51,690 nucleotides of DNA from JADLEX01 sp964586775 (GTDB lineage Bacteria > Lernaellota > Lernaellaia > JACKCT01): positions 1 through 51,690 of the forward strand of contig CAZPJD010000302.1 in NCBI GenBank assembly GCA_964586775.1, in the 5' to 3' direction. Positions 41,101 to 49,902 of the stretch are shown in pieces (the first letter of the stretch is position 1; each line of letters opens with the position of its first letter). Made by a program: the position numbers and the translations under genes. Below the pieces are notes generated by a model. It saw nothing but the letters and a program-made list of their open reading frames with translations. It was not told the DNA's origin and searched no databases.

Positions 41101-41682
41101 TCAAAACCACACGTCCATAGCCATCATGAGGGTCATCAGGTTCACGGTCTCCAGATCCTCGGGGAGCTGGTAGTGGTATCGCCCGCGCAGCCCCGCGTGC
41201 AGGTACGGTGCGATGACGCCCATCAGCCCCAGTCCGGCCGTCAGGCCGAAGCTGTTCTCGTCCTCGACGGGCGCGTCGAACCGCGCCATGTGGTACGTCA
41301 GACCCGTGAGGATCTGGGGTCGCCACGTCGTGTTCGTCACGTTCCAATTCACGCCGAAGATCGCCTCGTCGCTGGTCACCGCGACGCGCTTTTCCGTGCC
41401 GATCTGCGCCTCGGTCTGCGCGCGGGTGAAGCCGAACTCGAAGGTCAGAAAATCGGAAAGGCCATAGCCGATCCGCGCGCCGTATCCGAGCCCCGCGTCC
41501 ACGTCGATCTCGTCGGTGTCCTTTTGCGAGACGAGCATCTTCACGAGCCCCGCGTCGGCCCCGGCAACGATCTTCCCCCCGTCGGCGCGCGCCGCGCCAA
41601 ACGCCGCGACCGTCACGCCAAGGCACATCGCCACGACGAAAATCGAACGCCGAAACCATCGCAACGCACGAAAAATGGGCAA
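41101..41682 (-). CDS. Outer-membrane beta-barrel protein 1
   Basis: About 193 aa from a TTG at 41682; a TTG 6 codons further in is an alternative, and neither has an ideal Shine-Dalgarno. It has a signal peptide (FVVAMCLGVTVAAFGAARA) and a barrel pattern (GYGARIGYGLSDFLTFEFGFTRAQ, FGLTAGLGLMGVI, YLHAGLRGRYHYQL), ending in MMAMDVWF. It is the first gene of the five-gene envelope operon. Confidence 0.75.
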   Translation of the reverse strand: MPIFRALRWFRRSIFVVAMCLGVTVAAFGAARADGGKIVAGADAGLVKMLVSQKDTDEIDVDAGLGYGARIGYGLSDFLTFEFGFTRAQTEAQIGTEKRVAVTSDEAIFGVNWNVTNTTWRPQILTGLTYHMARFDAPVEDENSFGLTAGLGLMGVIAPYLHAGLRGRYHYQLPEDLETVNLMTLMMAMDVWF

Positions 41683-41907
41683 GCTCCCGCGAAAACGCTG
41701 CGCGAACGGCCAGACTTTACACGTCGCCCGTCCGCAGGGTCAAGGACGAAACGCCGAAATCGGGCTCGGGTGGGCGTCGCGTCGGAAACGTTGCCGCCGG
41801 GTGCGGCGTATCGAGATGCAATACCGGAAGTCGTGGAGCCCTTTCCCTTCCCGGCTGACGCACGCCTCGTGTTCGAGGCGCAAACCCCAACGTGGAGGAA
41901 TCCGCCC

Positions 41908-42300
41908 GTGAAACATTCATCGAAGTTCCATCGCACGCTCGTGCTTCTCCTGCTCGCGGCGGCCATCACCGCGACGACCGCGTCGGCCGGGAGCGGCCCG
42001 CAGGAGGTCACCGTCTCCGGGCAGAACATCTGCCTCGGTTGCACCCTGAAATCCACCGCCGGCGCGGGCGCGCAGTGCAGCATCTACGGACACCGTCACT
42101 CGCTGAAAGTGGAGAGCGCGAAAGGCGCCGACGGAAAGCCCATCGCCGATCTGGTCGGTCTGACGCTGCACTATCTCGAAAACGACAAGAGCGCCGCGCT
42201 CGTGAAGGGTGAAGAAACCCACGGGAAAACGATCGAGATCAAAGGCAAGCTGTATCGTCACGAGGCGACGCTCGAAGTGACGGAGTTCTCCGTGAAGTGA
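41908..42300 (+). CDS. Small periplasmic CLGC protein, OB-like end
   Basis: 130 aa from a GTG at 41908, preceded by GGAGGA 9 nt upstream. The signal peptide is LVLLLLAAAITATTASA. The mature part has CLGC (ICLGCTLKS), a second motif QCSIYGHRHSLKV, then LHYLENDKSAALVKG and a beta-rich end (GKTIEIKGKLYRHEATLEVTEF) that resembles a small OB fold. I know similar short exported proteins in delta-type bacteria but no function. CxxC plus GHRH could bind a metal. Confidence 0.75.
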   Translation: MKHSSKFHRTLVLLLLAAAITATTASAGSGPQEVTVSGQNICLGCTLKSTAGAGAQCSIYGHRHSLKVESAKGADGKPIADLVGLTLHYLENDKSAALVKGEETHGKTIEIKGKLYRHEATLEVTEFSVK

Positions 42301-42455
42301 GGACGACGTGCGATGCCGGAGTCCGGGGAGCCCCGCCTCGGATTCCGTGTTCTCCCGTTTCGAGACGTTGACAGCGGCCCGGTTCCGACGTCGGCCGCAT
42401 ACGGCGGTTGCTTCTTCGCTTGACCTGCGCACCTTCGTTTCGGAAACTGATCGAC

Positions 42456-43241
42456 ATGGCCGACGACGCGAAGGGCAAGGGCGGGACGAACGGGAATGCG
42501 GGCGGCGCACAGCCGCCGCGGCCGCGAACCGACATCTACGATCCATCCGTGCTGCGTCAGGTGGAAGCCCAGCTGCGCGCCGAGGAAGCCGGCGAGCCGA
42601 GTCCCTCCGAATCCCTGCACATTCCGGATCTGCCCGCCCCGCCGCCGCACAACCCCACGCTCTGGTTTTTGCGTCAGATCAAGCGACTCGTGGTGCTCAT
42701 CCTCGCGGTCTGGCTCGTCCACGCGATCTGGGTGCGGCTCTTTCCTCCATTCGAGCCCGGCGAGCTGCCTGACGACATGAAATCTTCGGTCGCGTTGCCC
42801 AGCAGCGATCCCGAGACGCGGGACGCCGAGGCCGACATGCGCCGCGCCCTCGACGACGGACGCAAGTCGCTCGCCTCGGGCGATCTCGACGCCGGTCTCG
42901 AGCAGCTTGAGAAGCTCGCCGCCGAAGAGCCCGATTCCTCCGCCGGACGCAAGGCGATGCTCACCCTTGCGGCGACCTACCGTTTTCAGAAAAACGACGC
43001 ACAAATGGCGATGAAGTGGTATCGCGCCGCGATCGACGCGAAGCCCTACAACGCCGAGAGCGCGCAGACGTTCCTGCGTTACGCGGCGTATCTCGAAGAA
43101 CTCAATCGCTTCCCGGAGGCGAAGGAAATCTATCAGCGCCTGATCGAGGAGATGCCCCAGCGCACGCGCGAGGTCGAACTCGCGAAGCAGGCCATCGCGC
43201 GCGTGGATGCCGCGAAAGCGAGCAAGACGCCCGCGAACTGA
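42456..43241 (+). CDS. Membrane-anchored TPR protein
   Basis: 261 aa. A disordered Gly/Pro-rich cytoplasmic N-terminus of about 75 residues is followed by one membrane helix (LVVLILAVWLVHAIWVRLF). The extracytoplasmic part has about four tetratricopeptide repeats, for example LASGDLDAGLEQLEKLA, AMKWYRAAIDAKPYNAES and AKEIYQRLIEEMP. The start at 42456 is chosen because it follows CGGAAAC and avoids 16 unlikely residues. It is probably a scaffold at the inner membrane. Confidence 0.75.
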   Translation: MADDAKGKGGTNGNAGGAQPPRPRTDIYDPSVLRQVEAQLRAEEAGEPSPSESLHIPDLPAPPPHNPTLWFLRQIKRLVVLILAVWLVHAIWVRLFPPFEPGELPDDMKSSVALPSSDPETRDAEADMRRALDDGRKSLASGDLDAGLEQLEKLAAEEPDSSAGRKAMLTLAATYRFQKNDAQMAMKWYRAAIDAKPYNAESAQTFLRYAAYLEELNRFPEAKEIYQRLIEEMPQRTREVELAKQAIARVDAAKASKTPAN

Positions 43242-43350
43242 AGGCGCGTCGAGAACGGCGCTTTTCAAACGCCGCGTCTTGCGTTAAACGCGAACGCTTC
43301 CATTCCTTGCGAGCGCAGACGATGGCGCGAGCCCAAACCGGAGGTGCGTG

Positions 43351-43761
43351 ATGAAAATGTGGTGGATGCTCTTGCTGGTGGCGTCGCTGATGCTGGCGGC
43401 GGGCGGCGTGGTCGCCTGCGGCGATGACGATGACGACGATGATGACGACGATGCCGACGACGATGCCGACGACGATGCCGATGATGATGCGGACGACGAT
43501 GCCGATGATGATGCGGACGACGATGCCGCCGACGATGACGACGCGGCGTGCACGCCCGAGTCGATGTGCGAAATCACCGTGGAGTGCGAAGGCTTCGCCA
43601 GCGTGGACGAGTGCATGGGCTTTTCGGAGAGCTACTGGGAGTCGTGCGCCGAAGGCTACACCGACTGCCTGTGCGCGTGCGGCGACGCCTACAACGCGGG
43701 CGGCTCGTGCGAAGAGTTCAACCCCTGCGGCACCGAGTGCTTCACAAACTTCTGCGTCTGA
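43351..43761 (+). CDS. Small Cys-rich lipoprotein with poly-Asp repeat
   Basis: A 136-aa lipoprotein with lipobox VVAC. Immediately after come about 45 residues of poly-Asp with regular Ala every fourth position, coded by 12-bp DNA repeats. The C-terminal 70 residues hold about twelve cysteines (CTPESMCEITVEC, DECMGF, CAEGYTDCLCACG, CEEFNPCGTECFTNFC), which suggests a disulfide-bonded secreted fold. GGAGG lies 6 nt before the ATG. A strong terminator follows. Confidence 0.82.
   Translation: MKMWWMLLLVASLMLAAGGVVACGDDDDDDDDDDADDDADDDADDDADDDADDDADDDAADDDDAACTPESMCEITVECEGFASVDECMGFSESYWESCAEGYTDCLCACGDAYNAGGSCEEFNPCGTECFTNFCV
43426..43545 (+). repeat. 12-bp GAC/GAT tandem repeats coding poly-Asp
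   Basis: Units such as GACGATGCCGAC and GATGATGATGCG repeat in phase with the reading frame (Asp-Asp-Asp-Ala). Such tracts can expand or contract by slippage. Confidence 0.7.
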
Positions 43762-43789
43762 TCCCCGCGCGAAAACGCGACGTCACGAG

Positions 43790-43819
43790 GCGGCCGGTTT
43801 TGCCGGCCGCTTCATTTTT
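43790..43819 (+). terminator. Rho-independent terminator
   Basis: GCGGCCGG (43790-43797) and CCGGCCGC (43803-43810) form an 8-bp stem with a 5-nt loop, followed by TTCATTTTT. It ends the Cys-rich lipoprotein gene. Confidence 0.75.
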
Positions 43820-43880
43820 GACTGGACTCCAATCCCGCCGCGTGTAACATGACTCCCCGCTTCGAGGTGGGAGTCTTTTC

Positions 43881-44465
43881 ATGTCGGTCGAATCGGTGGT
43901 CGCGTCGCAGCGCGTTCGTCTGGAGCAGTCCGTGTCGTCGGTCGCCGACGGGCACGCGCTCAAATCCGTCGTCGTCACCAGCTCGCTGGCCGCCGTGGGC
44001 GCCGCGTTCGAGCTCGTCTCGCGCTGGTGTCCCGAGTTGCAGGCCGAGCTGGCCGATTGGGACGACGGCCTCGTCTTCACCATGGGCGTGCTGCCCGAAG
44101 GTCCCTTCGTGAGCGTCAAGAACGAGGGCGGGCGCATCCGCTACCTCGGCCTGCGCGACACGCCGGACGCGGGAATCAAGATCCTGTTCAAGAGCGTCGA
44201 CGACGCGGTGCTCTCTTTCACGGGGCAGCTCGGCACGCACACCGCCGTCATCCAGCGGCGATTCGTGGTGCACGGCAACCTCGCCGACGGCATGCGCATC
44301 TCGCGCGCGCTCAACATCGTGCAGACCTACGTGCTGCCGCTCATGGTTCTGCGAAAAATCTACAAGCGTCCGCCGGTGATGACGCCGGCCAAATTGTGGA
44401 TCAAGGCGCGCGTCATGGCCGGGCTCGGCCCGCTGCTGGTGACGCACGCGGTGCGTTCGTCGTAA
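43881..44465 (+). CDS. SCP2-like sterol-carrier-fold protein
   Basis: A 194-aa cytoplasmic protein. The central segment (WDDGLVFTMGVLPEGPFVSVKNEGGRIRYLGLR, then AGIKILFKSVDDAVLSFTGQLG and RRFVVHGNLADGMRISRALNIV) follows the pattern of bacterial SCP2-fold proteins, which bind lipids or acyl chains. GGGAG lies before the ATG. The iron-dependent alcohol dehydrogenase gene starts 59 nt downstream, so a shared lipid- or alcohol-related pathway is possible. The assignment rests on pattern only. Confidence 0.55.
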   Translation: MSVESVVASQRVRLEQSVSSVADGHALKSVVVTSSLAAVGAAFELVSRWCPELQAELADWDDGLVFTMGVLPEGPFVSVKNEGGRIRYLGLRDTPDAGIKILFKSVDDAVLSFTGQLGTHTAVIQRRFVVHGNLADGMRISRALNIVQTYVLPLMVLRKIYKRPPVMTPAKLWIKARVMAGLGPLLVTHAVRSS

Positions 44466-44524
44466 GCGAAGCGGGGATCGTTGGGGAATCGTTCGCGCCC
44501 ACGGGCGCATTCGGGGGATCGGTC

Positions 44525-45700
44525 ATGTTTCCGTCGTATTACGAGTTTTATTGTCCGGTGAAGATTCTGTCGGGCCACAAGGCGCTGGCCCATCTGCCGC
44601 ACGAGCTGGAGCTGCTGGGCGTGACGCGCGCGCTGGTCGTCACCGACGCGGGCGTGGTGGGCGCGGGGCTGCTCAAGGTCGTGCAGGCGTCGATGCGCGG
44701 CGCGAAGAGCGCGATCGCGGCGATCTACGACGAAACGCCGCCCGACTCATCGAGCGACGCGGTGAACGCGGGAGCGCGGCGGTTTCGCGACGAGCGTTGC
44801 GATGGCATCGTCGCGCTGGGCGGCGGCAGCGCCATGGACACGGCGAAGGCGATCAACATCGTCGTGAGCGAAAACGCCGACGATTTGATGGCATATCAGG
44901 GCGCGGACCGATTCACCAAACCCTTCAAGCCGCTCGTCGCGATCCCCACCACCTCGGGCACGGGGTCGGAGGTCACGCTCGTCTCGGTCGTGAAGAACTC
45001 CAAGCTCGGCGTGAAGATGCCGTTCACGTCGGACCGGCTGTATCCCAACGTCGCGATCCTCGATCCGCGCATGACGCTGACCATGCCGCCGAAGATCACG
45101 GCGGCGACGGGCATGGACGCGCTCACGCACGCCGTGGAGGCGTACTACTGCCTGCAGAAAAATCCCGTCTCCGACGCCTTCGCGGTCTCGGCGATCCGCT
45201 TGGTCGTCGAACACCTGCCGCGCGCGGTCGAGCACGGCGACGACGAAAACGCGCGGCTCGCGATGGCCAACGCGGCGATGCTGGCGGGCATCGCGTTCTC
45301 GAATTCGATGGTCGGCGTGGTGCACGCGCTCGCGCACGCGACGGGGGCGGTGTGCCACGTGCCGCACGGCGTGGCGAACAACATCTTCCTGCCGTTCGGG
45401 CTGGAGCAGAATCTCGAGCGCGTCGCGCCGCTCATCGGCGAACTCGCCGGGCCGCTCGGCGTATCGCCGATCCCCGCGCGCGACATCGACCGCGCGTATG
45501 CGTCGATCGAGGCGATCCGCCGGCTCTCGCGGCGGCTGCACGGCGCGTGCGGCCTGCCCTACCGGCTGCGCGACGCGAACGTGCCCGAGGCGAAGCTGCC
45601 CGACATCGCGCGCGCGGCGATCAACGACGGCTCGGTGACCTACAACCCCGAAGACCTGACCGTGGACGAGGCGCTCGCGATGCTCAAGCGGGCGTATTGA
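44525..45700 (+). CDS. Iron-containing alcohol dehydrogenase
   Basis: A 391-aa type III alcohol dehydrogenase. The Rossmann half has VALGGGSAMDTAK (97-108) and AIPTTSGTGSEVT (139-151). The metal half carries the likely iron ligands Asp198, His202, His267 and His281 (GMDALTHAVE, VVHALAHATG, HVPHG). It oxidises or reduces an alcohol/aldehyde with NAD(P); the substrate is unknown. GGGGGA lies before the ATG. A long upstream frame overlaps the SCP2-like gene and is rejected. The OLD-type ATPase gene follows after 21 nt. Confidence 0.93.
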   Translation: MFPSYYEFYCPVKILSGHKALAHLPHELELLGVTRALVVTDAGVVGAGLLKVVQASMRGAKSAIAAIYDETPPDSSSDAVNAGARRFRDERCDGIVALGGGSAMDTAKAINIVVSENADDLMAYQGADRFTKPFKPLVAIPTTSGTGSEVTLVSVVKNSKLGVKMPFTSDRLYPNVAILDPRMTLTMPPKITAATGMDALTHAVEAYYCLQKNPVSDAFAVSAIRLVVEHLPRAVEHGDDENARLAMANAAMLAGIAFSNSMVGVVHALAHATGAVCHVPHGVANNIFLPFGLEQNLERVAPLIGELAGPLGVSPIPARDIDRAYASIEAIRRLSRRLHGACGLPYRLRDANVPEAKLPDIARAAINDGSVTYNPEDLTVDEALAMLKRAY

Positions 45701-45721
45701 TCGCGCGAAGGAGAGCGGCAG

Positions 45722-46993
45722 TTGGTGAAGATAAAAGCCAAGACGCAGGGTCGCTTGCGCATTGCGAGAGTGGAAGCGCCGCCCGACCGCTCGACGGGAA
45801 ACGTCTTTATCGAGCGCGTTGTGCTCAGGAATTTTAAAAGCATCGAATCGTGCGAAGTTCACCTGAAACCGCTCACGATCCTGATCGGGCCCAACGGAGC
45901 GGGGAAGAGCAACTTTCTCGACGCTCTGCGTTTCGTTTCCGAGGCGTTGAAACATAGCGTTGACGACGCCTTGACGTTGCGGGGTGGATTCGGGCAGATT
46001 TTCAGAAAGTCACAAAAATCGTCGGAAACGTTCGGAATCCGGCTCGACTGTCGATTCGCGAATTTTGGCTCGGGGTTTTTCGCGGTCGAAATCGCTTCCA
46101 ACCGAAGTGGAACAGAGTACACGATTCGTCGGGAGGAGTGTCGCGTACGCATCGACGGAAGCGATCTCTTTTACAGGGTTTCCAACGGAAAATTGGCTGA
46201 AGCCTGCTGGGAAAAACTGCCTGAGCCGTCGGATGGGCATCTGTACCTGAACATGCTCGCCGGATTCCCGGGTTTTGAGACGGTGCACCGATCGCTTTGC
46301 GGCATGGGTTTCTACAACATCCTTCCGGACGAGATGCGGAAGATTGTGATGCCCGATGTCAGCGACCTTCTGAAGACTTCGGGATCGAATATCGCCGGAG
46401 TCTTGCGACGGTTGTCGACGCGGAGTCGAGACACAAGGGTCGTCATTCTCGAATATCTCCAGCATATCCTTAGCGATCTTCAGGATGTCCGAGTGCGCCG
46501 ATTCGGTTTTCGTCAGACGATCGAGTTCACGATGAGATCGCAGGGCGCACCGGGGCGTTCGTCGAAGCTCTCCGCGCAGAGCATGTCGGATGGGACGCTT
46601 CGAGCGCTCGGTGTGCTCACGGCAATCTTTCAGACACGTCGAGATGGGACACCCGCAATGCTGATCGGGATCGAGGAGCCCGAAACGGCTCTGCACCCCG
46701 GTGCCGCCGGCGTCCTGCTCGACGCACTACGAGCGGCGTCCGCACGGACACAGATCGTCGTCACCAGTCACAGCGCGGATCTTCTCGACAACAAAGATCT
46801 GGACCCGGATTGCCTTCTGTCGGTCGTGCTCAAGAACGGCGCAACGCGCATCCTTCCCATCAATGCCGTGGATCGCGGCGCGATCATCGAGCGACTGTTC
46901 ACCGCCGGCGAGTTGCAGCGAATGAACCAGCTTCAGCCCGACGAGAAGTCCTTTGAGAGAGTCCGAAAAGAGCAACGACGCATTTTCGACTGA
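45722..46993 (+). CDS. OLD-type AAA ATPase of a likely defence pair
   Basis: The 423-aa protein starts with TTG (or GTG at 45725), after AAGGAGA. It has an ABC/OLD-type ATPase layout: Walker A LIGPNGAGKSN (54-64), signature LSAQSMSDGTLR (283-294), Walker B LIGIEEPETALHP (314-326), and the switch His350 in VVTSHSADLL. There is no fused TOPRIM nuclease domain, unlike OLD itself. Codon and base use are less GC-biased than the neighbouring genes, which suggests transfer. The DUF4276 gene overlaps its end by 1 nt. Paired ATPase and TOPRIM-like proteins are known anti-phage systems. Confidence 0.88.
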   Translation: MVKIKAKTQGRLRIARVEAPPDRSTGNVFIERVVLRNFKSIESCEVHLKPLTILIGPNGAGKSNFLDALRFVSEALKHSVDDALTLRGGFGQIFRKSQKSSETFGIRLDCRFANFGSGFFAVEIASNRSGTEYTIRREECRVRIDGSDLFYRVSNGKLAEACWEKLPEPSDGHLYLNMLAGFPGFETVHRSLCGMGFYNILPDEMRKIVMPDVSDLLKTSGSNIAGVLRRLSTRSRDTRVVILEYLQHILSDLQDVRVRRFGFRQTIEFTMRSQGAPGRSSKLSAQSMSDGTLRALGVLTAIFQTRRDGTPAMLIGIEEPETALHPGAAGVLLDALRAASARTQIVVTSHSADLLDNKDLDPDCLLSVVLKNGATRILPINAVDRGAIIERLFTAGELQRMNQLQPDEKSFERVRKEQRRIFD

Positions 46994-47589
46994 TGTCCAC
47001 GGCATTTTCCATCGTTCCCATCGTCGAAGGTCATGGCGAAGCGAGCGCCCTGCCAACGCTGATCCGCCGTATCATGGGAGCGCGCACGATCAATATCTTG
47101 GACGCCATCCGTAAGAACAGAGCATGGCTGCTGACGGAAAGAGAGAACAACCTGGAGCGCACGGTTGAATTTGCCGCCCGCAAAGTGCGCCCCGCCGGAG
47201 CGGTTCTGCTGCTTCTCGATGCGGACGACGCCTGTCCGAAGCAACTCGCACCTCGCCTCATTCGACGCATCCATGCCGCCGTCTCCGACGTTCCCGTCGG
47301 CGTCGTTCTGGCAAAGCGGGAGTATGAAGCGTGGTTCCTCGCGGCGGCCGAATCCATTCGCGGCAAGCGTGGACTTCGCGGCGATCTGGAATCCCCGGAA
47401 AACCCCGAAGCGATCCGCGACGCGAAGGGGTGGCTAGCGACGAGGATGGGGCGCGCGCGATCATACTCGGAGACGACCGACCAGCCCGCATTGACCGCAC
47501 TATTCGATTTGGAGCTGGCGACGGGCCGATCACCTTCGCTCGACAAGCTCGTGCGTGAACTGCGGCGGATCTGCCCGACGCCTTCGTGA
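46993..47589 (+). CDS. DUF4276-family TOPRIM-like protein
   Basis: The 198-aa protein matches the DUF4276 pattern: VEGHGE (11-16), LLLLDADDACP (72-82) and AKREYEAWFLAA (107-118). The acidic residues Glu12, Asp76, Asp78 and Glu112 would form a metal site as in TOPRIM domains of nucleases and primases. Its start codon overlaps the stop of the ATPase gene by 1 nt, so both are made together. Inference: it is the effector of an ATPase-triggered defence system similar in concept to RloA/RloB-like or PARIS-like pairs. Confidence 0.82.
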   Translation: MSTAFSIVPIVEGHGEASALPTLIRRIMGARTINILDAIRKNRAWLLTERENNLERTVEFAARKVRPAGAVLLLLDADDACPKQLAPRLIRRIHAAVSDVPVGVVLAKREYEAWFLAAAESIRGKRGLRGDLESPENPEAIRDAKGWLATRMGRARSYSETTDQPALTALFDLELATGRSPSLDKLVRELRRICPTPS

Positions 47590-47693
47590 CGCCGGGTTGC
47601 ACCACGCGGTGTGTTTCATTACATTGACATCGAGTGTGCCGCTTCTTTTTCGTGCCATGAATTGACGCAAATTTCGGGGCGGAGGGTCGCGCG

Positions 47694-48734
47694 ATGTCGG
47701 ACGACCACGAACATCACGGCGGGACCGTTTCGTCCCCGAGCGCCGTCCCCGCGCCGCCACCATCCGGCCGACGCAGAGCGCTATTCGTCATCGCCGCGCT
47801 CGTCGCCGCGCTCGTCGTGATCTCGCTCGTCGCCGAAGCGGGGCTGCGTTTCAGCCGTATGCGCGCGCGTTGGGAAACCGCCCAAATCGTCATCCCCGAT
47901 CCGTGCAAGTCGCTCATCTTTCTCACGATGGGTGATTCGATGACGTGGGGCCTCGGCGCGGACCACGCAACGCAATCCTACCCCGCGCGCTTTCCCGATC
48001 ACTTCGAGGAGCACTACCGCCTGCTCGACGCGAAGACGGTGAACCTGGGCGTGCCGGGGACGAATACGTCCGAGGGCACCAATATGTTGCGGGCGTTTCT
48101 GGATGAGCACCCGAACCCCGGCATCGATTACGCGCTCATCATGTACGGCGTGAACAACCGCTGGAACCTGCACGAGGCGACGTTTTGGGAGTGGGACGAG
48201 CGCGCCCGCGACGCGAACTACGGCGAGTTTCTCAACAGCAAGCTGCAGCTCGACAAGGTCTTCAAGATCGCGGCGCAAAACCGCGCCGAGGCCGCGCGCG
48301 AGATCACCCAAACGCAGGGCGGCGCGTTCCGTCGAGCGCTCGACGAGCACGGCTGGGACATGTTCTTCAATTCGTTCGAGGACGAGCTGCTCTCGCGGTG
48401 GATCGAGCGCGATCTGGCGACGATCATCGGCATCCTGAAGGGCATCGGTGCCGAGCCGATCCTGCTGACCTACCACTACGACCGTTTCGGTCACCTCAAC
48501 GATATCATCCGCCGCGCGGCCGACGCAGCCACGGTGCCGATCGTCGAGGTCGAACAGCCGATGACCTTCTACGCAGGCCGCAAGTTCTTCGACAAGGACT
48601 TTTTCCACCTCAACGAGCACGGATACGACGAGCTCGCCGGGCGCATCGCCGACGGCCTGGGTTCCAACGACTGGCGCGACGCCCTGTGGGAGCGTTGGAA
48701 GACCAAGCAGGAGGCGTGCCGCGCCCGAAACTGA
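47694..48734 (+). CDS. Membrane-anchored SGNH/GDSL hydrolase
   Basis: The 346-aa protein has an N-terminal membrane helix (LFVIAALVAALVVISLVAEAGL, about 30-51) and an extracytoplasmic SGNH domain. Block I is LTMGDSMTWGLGA (nucleophile Ser82), block II is NLGVPGTNTSEG, block III is MYGVNNRW, and the late FFHLNEHGYDELA gives the catalytic Asp/His region. Such enzymes often add or remove acetyl groups on polysaccharides. GGAGGG lies before the ATG. It stands alone between the defence pair and the TonB-family gene. Confidence 0.88.
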   Translation: MSDDHEHHGGTVSSPSAVPAPPPSGRRRALFVIAALVAALVVISLVAEAGLRFSRMRARWETAQIVIPDPCKSLIFLTMGDSMTWGLGADHATQSYPARFPDHFEEHYRLLDAKTVNLGVPGTNTSEGTNMLRAFLDEHPNPGIDYALIMYGVNNRWNLHEATFWEWDERARDANYGEFLNSKLQLDKVFKIAAQNRAEAAREITQTQGGAFRRALDEHGWDMFFNSFEDELLSRWIERDLATIIGILKGIGAEPILLTYHYDRFGHLNDIIRRAADAATVPIVEVEQPMTFYAGRKFFDKDFFHLNEHGYDELAGRIADGLGSNDWRDALWERWKTKQEACRARN

Positions 48735-49133
48735 AGCGCAATGCGCCGCGTCCTTTCCCGAAGTCCTGGAAACGCCCACCGAGGATGCGGCGGCGCGGTG
48801 CGTTGAAGGCGCGTTCGCGGCGCGGCCGCCGTCCTGAGCGCCCCGAGAGCCTTCGCGGCGACACCGCCGGTTATCGATCTCGCGGCAAACATCCGTATTT
48901 GAACTGAATTCCTCCAATTTCCCATGTCGAAGTGTCCTCCAACGGTTTGAACCGGAACTCACTCCCCATGACGCCCCCGGAACTTTTTCCGCATGCATCC
49001 GCGGGTGTCGCGCGATTGACATCGGAGCGTGTCGTCTTAAGGTATCGCGCGCCGTTCGTGCGGCGACGACGCCCGCCATCGGCGTGAGGACGACGCGGAG
49101 CGGAACGTAGAAAACGGAGCGCGGCGTTTCGCC
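48735..49133. other. Intergenic region of 399 nt, possible promoter only
   Basis: No convincing gene or RNA is seen. A perfect TTGACA at 49016-49021 followed after 16 nt by TAAGGT may be the promoter of the TonB-family gene; the -10 is poor. The AT-richer segment at about 48890-48960 could be regulatory. Confidence 0.4.
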
Positions 49134-49862
49134 ATGTACTGGGAATACGAACCGCCCAAGCGGCGGTACATTTTTCAGATCACGATCGCGGTCTCGATCG
49201 GGCTGCACGTGCTCGTCTGGGCGGGGCTCACGCACCTGGGCACGCGCCCTGCGGCCGATTCGTATCTGGTGCAGCTCGTCGTGGCGCGGGGAATGATGCG
49301 CGCCACGCCGCCGCCGCCGACCCCGCCGCCGGCCACGCCCACGCCGCCGCCCACCCCCAAACCCACCCCCGCGCCCACGCCGGTCGCGCCGCCGCCCAAC
49401 CAAGAGACGAAGAATCCCGACGCCGAGCCGCCCAAGCCGGTCTTCGGCGTCACCGAGGAATCGGTCGTCGAGGATTCGAGCTTCGCGGTGCGCGTCGGCA
49501 ACACGCTGATGCAGGCGCAGGAGAAGGATTTCACCGACCCGTCGAAGGTGAAGCCCTATGCGCCGCAACCGGTCAAACAACAGGCGATCAAGGCGAACGC
49601 GCCGCCCAAACTGCGTTCGAAGGTCGATCCCGAATACCCGGCGCTGGCGCGAAAAGCCGGGCGCGAGGGGCGCGTGGTGCTGCGCGTACTGATCGGCGCG
49701 GACGGCCACGTGAAGTCCGTGACCGTGGTGCGCGCCGAGCCGCCGGATTTCGGGTTCGAGCAAGCCGCCGTCGAGGCGGTTCAGCAGTGGGTGTATTCGC
49801 CGCCCGGGGAGGGCGTCGACACCTGGTTCTTCCAGCCGGTGCGTTTCTCGCTGGAGGAGTGA
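49134..49862 (+). CDS. TonB-family energy-transducing protein
   Basis: A 242-aa protein. One N-terminal helix (YIFQITIAVSIGLHVLVWAGLTHL) contains the His that is conserved in TonB membrane anchors. A long Pro-rich periplasmic linker (about 58-90) is followed by the C-terminal TonB domain (PPKLRSKVDPEYPALARKAGREGRVVLRVLIGADGHVKSVTVV, then FEQAAVEAVQQWVYSPP). It would transmit proton-motive force from an ExbBD complex to outer-membrane receptors. No exbB, exbD or receptor gene is in the window. Confidence 0.92.
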   Translation: MYWEYEPPKRRYIFQITIAVSIGLHVLVWAGLTHLGTRPAADSYLVQLVVARGMMRATPPPPTPPPATPTPPPTPKPTPAPTPVAPPPNQETKNPDAEPPKPVFGVTEESVVEDSSFAVRVGNTLMQAQEKDFTDPSKVKPYAPQPVKQQAIKANAPPKLRSKVDPEYPALARKAGREGRVVLRVLIGADGHVKSVTVVRAEPPDFGFEQAAVEAVQQWVYSPPGEGVDTWFFQPVRFSLEE

Positions 49863-49902
49863 CCGGGCGCCCGCAACGGACGCCGCGGTCCTCCGCACTC
49901 AA

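Noticed and set aside
47624..47652. Promoter with perfect TTGACA before the SGNH gene
   Set aside because: No acceptable -10 at 16-18 nt spacing.
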